Source of the DNA: Candidatus Rokuibacteriota bacterium
Lineage (GTDB): Bacteria > Methylomirabilota > Methylomirabilia > Rokubacteriales > CSP1-6
NCBI GenBank assembly: GCA_003221435.1
Contig: QHRS01000228.1
Span: 1 to 5,970, forward strand
Direction of reading: 5' to 3'
Length of the DNA: 5,970 bases
Part shown: in pieces, positions 1 to 4,823 of the stretch
Layout of the letters: each line of letters opens with the position of its first letter
Position numbering within the stretch: the stretch's first letter is position 1
Notes under the pieces: model-generated
Seen by the model: the letters and a program-made list of their open reading frames with translations, nothing else
What the model was told of the DNA's origin: nothing
Database searches by the model: none
Made by a program: the position numbers and the translations under genes

Positions 1-415
1 CCTTCATCGCCTCACTGTTGGGATCGATCTTCACGCCTTCGTTCGGCTTCTCGATACACCAGTTGATCATATCCCTGAGCGTGGCGAACTCGTTCATCTG
101 CTCCTGGAACTTCGGAAACTCATGGGGATGCGTGTCCGACGCGAAGGGGTGGCACATGGCGCAGGCCATCCCGGTCTTCGAGAGCGTCACGTTCAACCGC
201 GCCGCGGTGGCGCCGTCCCCGTGAAACAGGAGATCGCCGACCTTCACTTGGTCCATGAACACTTCCTGGAACGCGGCGAGCTGGTCCGGCGTGTGCTTGG
301 CCTTGTGAGCCAGCGCCTCCGGTGGAGCCAGCATGCGCCCCGTCCCGGTCACGAGCGTCAGGAGTCCGACCAGCATCGCCCCCAACGCGACCACAGGTAG
401 TCGTCTCATCCTCAT
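1..415 (-). CDS. SoxA-like mono-heme c-type cytochrome, secreted (C-terminus beyond left edge)
   Basis: Seen: 138 codons are open to the left edge. The N-terminus is a signal peptide (Arg-rich RMRR, then a hydrophobic stretch at about residues 7-23, small residues near 24-36). One heme c motif, CAMCH, lies at residues 85-89, preceded by TLSKTGMA and followed by FPKFQ (100-104) and a lone Cys in INWCIEKP (Cys120). The order G-M-x-C-x-x-C-H, F-P-K-[FY], later Cys resembles the heme domain of SoxA, the diheme/monoheme subunit of the thiosulfate-oxidising SoxAX complex. Inference: a periplasmic electron carrier, possibly for a sulfur compound; the true SoxA active-site Cys region is not visible. 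The ATG at 415 is chosen because the GGAGG at 423-427 is 7 nt away; the ATG at 421 is only 1 nt from it. It is the last visible gene of the sigma-factor cluster, 42 nt after the phosphoesterase. The exact family is uncertain. Confidence 0.82.
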   Translation of the reverse strand, partial: MRMRRLPVVALGAMLVGLLTLVTGTGRMLAPPEALAHKAKHTPDQLAAFQEVFMDQVKVGDLLFHGDGATAARLNVTLSKTGMACAMCHPFASDTHPHEFPKFQEQMNEFATLRDMINWCIEKPNEGVKIDPNSEAMK

Positions 416-422
416 AGCCATT

Positions 423-427
423 CCTCC
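423..427 (-). promoter_or_regulatory. Shine-Dalgarno of the cytochrome gene
   Basis: The minus strand reads GGAGG within GGGAGGA. Three in-frame ATGs follow, at 421, 415 and 409. Spacing is 1, 7 and 13 nt respectively, so the middle one (415) is the likely start. Confidence 0.65.
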
Positions 428-457
428 CACGAGCGGATATCGCCCGTTCGGACGCGC

Positions 458-1603
458 TTAGTAGGGGTACATGCGGTCGGCGATGCGCGGGCTCAAGATC
501 TGGTTGACGTTGTCCGCGGCTCCGGAGTCTTCGCGCGAGTCGGCAAAGATTTCCTTCCGTCCCCACATGACGTACTCGTGTTCGATCCTGGCGGCCGCGG
601 TCTCCGTCAGACGCGCCCAACCCACTCCGTCGAAATGGTCACCGGGGTCCGCGCGGATCATCGCCCGCGTGAGGGCCGGCACGCCTTGCGGGGCGTAGGG
701 CCAGGGCCACGACGTCGCCAGCATGCCGATCGAACGCAACTTGCCGACCTCGTTGTACAGGACCTGGTGCGTGTGACCGTGGATGTTGGTGACATTGCCG
801 AAGGGCCGCAGGATCTCGTTGACCTCTCGCCAGTCCCGGGTCCAGAAGTTCCACGGTGGATAGTACTCGTAGAGCGGCGTGTGCGTGAACACCACCAGCG
901 GCTGGCTCTTGGGCCAGTTCGAGATCGCCTGGTCCAGCCACCTTCGCTGCGGCTCCCCGACTCCCGCCCACGGGCCCGCGACGCTGCCGTCGAGGGTGGC
1001 CATGTGGCCCATCCGCTCCTTGGGCGTCATCCGCTTGGCGCTCCAGTAGTCGGGGGCGAAGCCGACCGTGTTGAGACCGATGAAGCGGACCCCCTTGTGG
1101 TCGAAGGACCACGGCGTCTTGCCGAACATCCGCTCCCACTTCGCGCCCAGGTCCAGGTACCAGTCGTGCTCGCCGGGTATGAACACCTTCTTGATCGTCA
1201 GTTCCTTCAGGATGTCGCCACCGAGATCGATCTCGACCGGGTCGCCGAGCTGGGCGAGGTCGCCCCCGAAGACCAGAAAGTCTGCCGGCGGATTCATCGC
1301 CTTGATTTCGTGCACCGCGCGGACCGTTTTTTCGACGAATCGCGTGTTCACGTCCCTGGGATAGAGGTGCGTGTCCGAGAGCCAGGCGAACTTGAAGGCG
1401 GCCTGCTGGCCAAAGGCCAGATCGAGCGTGTTGATGATCGGGAACCATCCCACAGACGCCACCCCCGCCGCGGTCCCCGCGAGGATCGCCTTGCTGATGA
1501 ACATCCGACGCGTGATCGCCAGCGACCGGTCCGGGTGCTCGCCTGGTCTCGTGATCTCGATGTCTCTCTGCCTGGGATCGAGATCTGCCTCCCGTGGGTC
1601 CAT
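458..1603 (-). CDS. Tat-exported calcineurin-like metallophosphoesterase
   Basis: Seen: 381 aa. A twin-arginine signal TRRMFISK (residues 31-38) follows an unusually long n-region, then a hydrophobic segment (about 39-56) and probable cleavage near AFGQQA (63-68). The catalytic motifs of the calcineurin-like fold appear in order: D77-T-H79, G114-D115, G144-E-H146-D147 (usually GNHD), T240-H241, and G276-H277-T-H279. Known: such enzymes bind two metal ions and cleave phosphomonoesters or diesters; Tat export implies folding, possibly with metal, in the cytoplasm and action in the periplasm. The Asn that normally binds the second metal is Glu145 here, a variant that may be characteristic of its subfamily. 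Substrate cannot be told. The ATG has AAGGAG 6 nt upstream. It lies 51 nt after the cupredoxin gene and 42 nt before the cytochrome gene, consistent with one transcript. Confidence 0.93.
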   Translation of the reverse strand: MDPREADLDPRQRDIEITRPGEHPDRSLAITRRMFISKAILAGTAAGVASVGWFPIINTLDLAFGQQAAFKFAWLSDTHLYPRDVNTRFVEKTVRAVHEIKAMNPPADFLVFGGDLAQLGDPVEIDLGGDILKELTIKKVFIPGEHDWYLDLGAKWERMFGKTPWSFDHKGVRFIGLNTVGFAPDYWSAKRMTPKERMGHMATLDGSVAGPWAGVGEPQRRWLDQAISNWPKSQPLVVFTHTPLYEYYPPWNFWTRDWREVNEILRPFGNVTNIHGHTHQVLYNEVGKLRSIGMLATSWPWPYAPQGVPALTRAMIRADPGDHFDGVGWARLTETAAARIEHEYVMWGRKEIFADSREDSGAADNVNQILSPRIADRMYPY

Positions 1604-1609
1604 ATCCGG

Positions 1610-1615
1610 CTCCTT
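1610..1615 (-). promoter_or_regulatory. Shine-Dalgarno of the metallophosphoesterase gene
   Basis: The minus strand reads AAGGAG, 6 nt before the ATG at 1603. It supports the start that gives the long n-region before the Tat motif. Confidence 0.65.
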
Positions 1616-1654
1616 TCCGTTTCGACCGTTGAGGGGCCCTGCCAGTGGCCCGCC

Positions 1655-2377
1655 CTACTTCTTCAGGTCGATCGCGACGTTCACCACCTCTTTGGGCTTG
1701 ACGGTGACGGGGCGCTCCACTTCGCCCGTGTGCGCCTGCCAGGCCACGACGGTGTGCGTTCCTGGCGGGACATTCTTCATGGTGAAGGTGCCGTCTGTAC
1801 CGGTGACGGCGTAGTAGGGATTCTCAGCCACGTAGACCCACCCGAGCATCCACCCGTGCGCGTCGCACTCCACCCGGACCAGGCCTGCCTTCTTCAGGGG
1901 CTTGGTGATCCGCTGACCCTGGTTCGGCAGGGCGACATTGAACGCGGTCAGCTTGCCGTAGAAACCATGGGTGTTGTGGAGGACGGGGTCGGAGTTCACG
2001 ATGTCGATGTCACCGATCGGAATGACTTGCACGTGCGGATGAAAATCACACTTTAGATTCTCGATCTCCGGCGTCTTGGCGGGCTTCTCCCACGGCTTGC
2101 CCTTCTCCACTCCCTTGAGATAAACGAACGCGTTCTGAACGCCCTTGTCAGGGGCGAGGACGATCTGCGGCACCTCGCGGATGCCGCCGCACACCTCGCG
2201 GTCCTTGGTCGGAATCACCTTTCGCGGAGACGGCGGGGTTCCCGTGAAGGAAATCTTTCCCTGGATCGTCCCACCGTCGACAACCGCGACGGATTCGTAG
2301 GCAAGGCCCGACACGACTGGAATCAGAATCAGCGCGAGCACTGCCAGAACGAGGCCGAACATGGCGCTACGCGGCAT
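1655..2377 (-). CDS. Secreted cupredoxin-like protein with C-terminal carboxypeptidase-regulatory-like domain
   Basis: Seen: 240 aa with a signal peptide (hydrophobic residues 7-25, cleavage likely near GLAYES). A beta-rich domain (about 33-185) carries possible copper ligands: H134-N-T-H137, and C171-D-A-H174-G-W-M177. The C-x2-H-x2-M spacing is that of amicyanin-type blue copper loops (CTPHPFM). Cys63 and Cys110 could form a disulfide, and HPH at 113-115 may be an additional metal site. The tail (about 187-240), with GTDGTFTMKNVPPGTH, resembles the carboxypeptidase regulatory-like fold. Known: proteins of this build are often annotated as plastocyanin-like or as carboxypeptidase regulatory-like domain proteins. 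Inference: a periplasmic copper electron carrier or copper-binding protein. The frame is open upstream into the anti-sigma gene, but the ATG at 2377 has AAAGGAA 8 nt upstream and begins the signal peptide, so I reject longer starts. Confidence 0.9.
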   Translation of the reverse strand: MPRSAMFGLVLAVLALILIPVVSGLAYESVAVVDGGTIQGKISFTGTPPSPRKVIPTKDREVCGGIREVPQIVLAPDKGVQNAFVYLKGVEKGKPWEKPAKTPEIENLKCDFHPHVQVIPIGDIDIVNSDPVLHNTHGFYGKLTAFNVALPNQGQRITKPLKKAGLVRVECDAHGWMLGWVYVAENPYYAVTGTDGTFTMKNVPPGTHTVVAWQAHTGEVERPVTVKPKEVVNVAIDLKK

Positions 2378-2385
2378 CAGTGAAA

Positions 2386-2391
2386 TTCCTT
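2386..2391 (-). promoter_or_regulatory. Shine-Dalgarno of the cupredoxin gene
   Basis: The minus strand reads AAGGAA, 8 nt before the ATG at 2377. It decides the start, since the frame stays open to 2569 without making sense as protein. Confidence 0.55.
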
Positions 2392-2426
2392 TCCGAGGGG
2401 AGCAGGCGTTCCCGACCTCTCGCGCG

Positions 2427-3251
2427 TCACGATCGATGCGCCGCAGGGGCAGGGGTGAGCTCCAGCTTCTCCTCCGGTGAGTGGCACACGAGGCAGGGCT
2501 GGCCGCCGATCTCCGAGACCAGCGCGTACCCGGTGCCGTGGGAACGCCAGACGACCACCTCGTATCCACGGCGGTTTACGACCTTGAACTTCGGCGTTTC
2601 ACTCAGTCCCAGTCGACGGTACTGCTCCTCCGGAATGACGAAGAGAGAGACATTCTTGTCGTTCACCCGGTAGCCGAGAGCCACGACGTCAACCCCGGTG
2701 AGGTGCGAAATGCGGCCTCCCAGGAAGGCGAGGTGTTCGCTCCGGAGATCCGGGATGCTGACCTTGAAATCCACCTTGCTTCGGAACCACTCCTCCGCCT
2801 GACGCGGCGAAGCCATGGCGATGTCGAACGGGAGGAGCCCCCGGGCAAGCTTCTGATGCTGGTCCACCGAGGCGTCCGCGAGCTGGATGACCGACGCATT
2901 GGGGCCCTTCCACACGTCGCGAACGCTGAGCCCGAGGATCCCGCCCAGAATAACGAGCGCGACCATCGCCGCCATCACGCCGAGCCGCCCCAAGCGCCCC
3001 GGGCGGGACGGGGACGACTGCCGGGACGGCAGCGCATCGAGGAGCCGGATGACCCTCTCGCGAACGTTCTCGGGAACCGGGTCGGGGCGAAGACGATCCA
3101 GGTAGGTCGCCCGGAAGGCCCGCTCGGTCGTCACGAGGCGGCTGCAGTCAGGGCACGACCGCAGGTGGGCCTCGACCTGTGCTCGTTCCCCACGGGAAAG
3201 CTCGCCGTCGAGATACTGGAAGATCTCGGCACGGGTCACTTTACAGATCAT
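2427..3251 (-). CDS. Membrane anti-sigma factor with zinc-finger N-terminus and C-terminal CxxCH
   Basis: Seen: 274 aa. The N-terminal domain has Cys3, then FQYLDGEL (11-18), then H29-x3-C33-x2-C36, the pattern of zinc-binding anti-sigma (ZAS) domains. A basic, Pro/Ser-rich linker leads to one membrane segment (about 90-110). The rest (about 111-274) should be periplasmic and resembles the sensor domain of transmembrane anti-sigma factors (LLPFDI, AEEWFRSKV, VSLFVIPEE, GYALVSE). The end is unusual: C253-L-V-C256-H257, a canonical heme c attachment motif, just before a short polar tail. Known: ZAS domains hold the cognate sigma factor until a signal releases it. Inference: heme or a Cys pair in the periplasm could make the release redox-dependent. 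The ATG overlaps the end of the sigma gene by 11 nt and supplies Cys3, which supports this start. Confidence 0.92.
   Translation of the reverse strand: MICKVTRAEIFQYLDGELSRGERAQVEAHLRSCPDCSRLVTTERAFRATYLDRLRPDPVPENVRERVIRLLDALPSRQSSPSRPGRLGRLGVMAAMVALVILGGILGLSVRDVWKGPNASVIQLADASVDQHQKLARGLLPFDIAMASPRQAEEWFRSKVDFKVSIPDLRSEHLAFLGGRISHLTGVDVVALGYRVNDKNVSLFVIPEEQYRRLGLSETPKFKVVNRRGYEVVVWRSHGTGYALVSEIGGQPCLVCHSPEEKLELTPAPAAHRS
3241..3251 (-). other. 11-nt sigma/anti-sigma gene overlap (translational coupling)
   Basis: On the minus strand ATGATCTGTAA contains both the anti-sigma ATG (3251-3249) and the sigma stop TAA (3243-3241). There is no good Shine-Dalgarno just upstream. Translation of the anti-sigma factor is therefore probably coupled to that of its sigma factor, which keeps the two in balance. 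The coupling is inference; the overlap is seen. Confidence 0.75.
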
Positions 3252-3840
3252 GCGCCCCGGTCTTCTCGCGCTCGCTCAAGAGGTCCTGGAGCGAGGCCCG
3301 AAGGAGGTCCCGCCCCCTCGAGAGTCGGGACATCACCGTTCCGATCGGCTTTCCGATGACCTCGGCGATCTCCTGGTAGGAGAGCCCCTCGATCTCGCGC
3401 AGCTCCACGACCTGTCGCCAGACAGCGGGGAGGCGCCGGATGCCTTCGCGAACGCCCTCGATGGTGAGATGGCGCAACAGGATGTCTTCCGGGCTCAACG
3501 GGACGTAGAGATACATTTCGCCGGGGAGCGTTCTTGCCCCGCGCTCCTCATCGGTCGCCCGCTCATCGCCGTTCTCCCATTCGCCTTCGACCGGCCGGGC
3601 ACGTCGCCTTCGCTCCCGGTCGATGTAGGCGTTTTTCATGATCTTGAAGAGCCAGGCTTTCACGCTCAGCTTGCGGTCGAACGATCCGAACGCACGGTAG
3701 GCGCGGAGGAGAACGTCTTGCAGGAGGTCCTCGGCGTCGGAGGTTCTCCTGGTCAAGACGCGGGCGTAGCCAAAGAGCGAATCCAGGTTGGCCATGACGA
3801 CGGCCTGAAACTCCGCCCGCAGATCCAAAACCGGCTCCAC
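3241..3840 (-). CDS. ECF-type RNA polymerase sigma factor (sigma-70 family, group 4)
   Basis: Seen: 199 aa, the usual size of ECF sigma factors. Region 2 (about 11-80) includes DAEDLLQDVLLRAYRAFGSFD (35-55, core binding) and AWLFKIMKNAYIDRERRR (62-79, -10 recognition). Region 4 (about 127-185) includes LPAVWRQVVELREIEGLSY (137-155) and the helix-turn-helix IAEVIGKPIGTVMSRLSRGR (158-177). The linker (80-120) is acidic and somewhat long. Known: ECF factors direct transcription to a small regulon, often including themselves, and are held by a partner anti-sigma factor, here the next gene. GTG at 3840 is the first possible start after an in-frame stop. Internal ATG at residue 16 would cut into region 2. 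No Shine-Dalgarno precedes the GTG, but a promoter-like element ends 7 nt before it, so the message may be leaderless. Confidence 0.95.
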   Translation of the reverse strand: MEPVLDLRAEFQAVVMANLDSLFGYARVLTRRTSDAEDLLQDVLLRAYRAFGSFDRKLSVKAWLFKIMKNAYIDRERRRRARPVEGEWENGDERATDEERGARTLPGEMYLYVPLSPEDILLRHLTIEGVREGIRRLPAVWRQVVELREIEGLSYQEIAEVIGKPIGTVMSRLSRGRDLLRASLQDLLSEREKTGAHDL

Positions 3841-3847
3841 TACGAAT

Positions 3848-3872
3848 TACGCAGGACTGGCGAAATTATTCC
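3848..3872 (-). promoter_or_regulatory. Candidate ECF-type promoter, autoregulatory
   Basis: The minus strand reads GGAAT (3872-3868), 16 nt, then CGTA (3851-3848). This matches the general ECF promoter form, GGAAY-N16-CGTN. The -10 element ends 7 nt before the sigma GTG, so transcription would begin about at the start codon. The match is seen; use by this sigma factor is inference from the common habit of ECF autoregulation. Confidence 0.5.
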
Positions 3873-3887
3873 CGGCGAGCGGTGACA

Positions 3888-4724
3888 TCACGTCCTGAGC
3901 CCTCGGTCCTGGCGCAGGAATTCCAGGAACGCGCGCGCGGCCGGCGTGAGCGATCTCGCTTCGTGGCGGATCACATGGAAGTGGCGCTGGATCGGGACCC
4001 CTCTGACCGCGAGCGAGCGGAGCCGGCCTCCGGCCAGCTCGCTCCGAACCGCGTACTCCGAGACGAACGCGACGCCGAGCCCGGCCAGCACGCCCTGCAG
4101 CGCGGCCTCGGTGACCCTCCGGGTCGCCGAGCCCTCCTCGCGCACCAGCAGGCATTCCTCCGAGAGGCCCGCCGGCGCGATCGTGCGCCGGCCGGCCCAG
4201 CGGTGGCGCGGCGGGACGATCAGCACGATCCGGTCGACGAGGCTCGCCTCGACGCATGTCTCCTTGAAGGCGGCCAGGTGACCACCGATGATCCCGAGGT
4301 CCACCTCGGTGGCGCGCACCCGCTCCTCGATCTCCCGGGTGTTGCCGATGCGGAGCGACACCTCGATCCCCCCGTGGCGCGCCTTGAACCGGCCGAGCAG
4401 CCACGGGAGCAGATAGATGCCCGGCGTCGTGCTCCCGCCGAGCAGGAGGGAGCCGCGGTCGAGGCCGCGCAGCTCCCGCATTGCGTCCTGCACTCCCTGG
4501 AGCATCGCGAAGATGCGCCGGGCGTGCTCCTCGAGGAGACGGCCCGCCTGGGTCAGGCCGATGCTCCGACCGAGCCGGTCGAAGAGCGGCGAGTCGAGCC
4601 GGCGCTCCAACTCCTTGACCTGCTGGGACAGCGCCGGCTGACTGAGGGCGAGCCGCTCCGCCGCGCGGCGGAAGCTGCCCGCGCGCGCGACGGCGAGGAA
4701 GATCTCGAGCTGACGGAGCGTCAC
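3888..4724 (-). CDS. LysR-type transcriptional regulator, apparently with an internal in-frame deletion
   Basis: Seen: 278 aa. The N-terminal winged helix-turn-helix is typical (TLRQLEIFLAVARAGSFRRA at 2-21, LSQPALSQQVKELE at 28-41, LFDRLGRSIGLTQAG at 47-61), followed by a helical linker and a periplasmic-binding-protein-like effector domain from about 93. Relatives of this CbbR/CysB-like type have a stretch of about 20-25 residues, containing a G-S-[NT]-E-A-[IV]-K-x-[AV]-V motif, between the equivalents of EAALQ (206-210) and VLAGLGVAF (212-220). Here the two are adjacent, and the protein is short by about that amount. The GTG at 4724 begins the conserved domain; no ATG fits and the Shine-Dalgarno is weak. 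It diverges from the MBL gene, which it probably controls. If the gap is real, ligand response may be altered while DNA binding remains. Confidence 0.88.
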   Translation of the reverse strand: MTLRQLEIFLAVARAGSFRRAAERLALSQPALSQQVKELERRLDSPLFDRLGRSIGLTQAGRLLEEHARRIFAMLQGVQDAMRELRGLDRGSLLLGGSTTPGIYLLPWLLGRFKARHGGIEVSLRIGNTREIEERVRATEVDLGIIGGHLAAFKETCVEASLVDRIVLIVPPRHRWAGRRTIAPAGLSEECLLVREEGSATRRVTEAALQGVLAGLGVAFVSEYAVRSELAGGRLRSLAVRGVPIQRHFHVIRHEARSLTPAARAFLEFLRQDRGLRT

Positions 4725-4751
4725 CGGATGCCCGTCCGATAAGCTTTGCTG

Positions 4752-4784
4752 ATCGGTCCCTTCATTGCATTCGATTGGACTGAT
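4752..4784. promoter_or_regulatory. Imperfect palindrome with T-N11-A core, candidate LysR operator
   Basis: ATCGGTCC (4752-4759) and GGACTGAT (4777-4784) are inverted repeats matching at 7 of 8 positions. Their centre, base 4768, is also the centre of TC-N9-GA at 4762-4774, which gives the T-N11-A core of LysR-type operators. It lies in the 99-nt divergent region between the LysR and MBL genes. The symmetry is seen; binding is inference. I see no convincing sigma-70 promoter in either direction. Confidence 0.4.
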
Positions 4785-4810
4785 ACCATGCGGGCCCCTA
4801 CGCTGGCAAC

Positions 4811-4816
4811 AGGAGG
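4811..4816 (+). promoter_or_regulatory. Strong Shine-Dalgarno of the MBL gene
   Basis: AGGAGG ends 7 nt before ATG 4824. It fixes the start of the MBL gene upstream of the in-frame TGA at 4881, and argues against the downstream GTG at 4905, which has no comparable site. Confidence 0.8.
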
Positions 4817-4823
4817 AGCCACC

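Noticed and set aside
1604..1654. GGGCC/GGCCC inverted repeat as a terminator between cupredoxin and phosphoesterase genes
   Set aside because: The stem is only 5 bp, with an 8-nt loop and no T-tract, which is expected by chance at this GC content.
578..2056. Long plus-strand open frame of 492 codons
   Set aside because: It lies opposite the phosphoesterase and cupredoxin genes, is rich in Arg, Pro, Asp and His with no domain, and is a GC-driven shadow.
2378..2426. GGAAC before the cupredoxin gene as a second ECF promoter
   Set aside because: No CGT-type -10 element lies 15-17 nt downstream of it.
2481..3885. Plus-strand open frames opposite the sigma and anti-sigma genes (2481-3359, 3250-3885)
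   Set aside because: No recognisable motif or Shine-Dalgarno; low-complexity composition; the minus-strand products are clear.
3882..4742. Plus-strand open frame opposite the LysR gene
   Set aside because: Composition is Arg/Ala/Glu-rich without motifs, while the minus strand encodes an obvious LysR protein.
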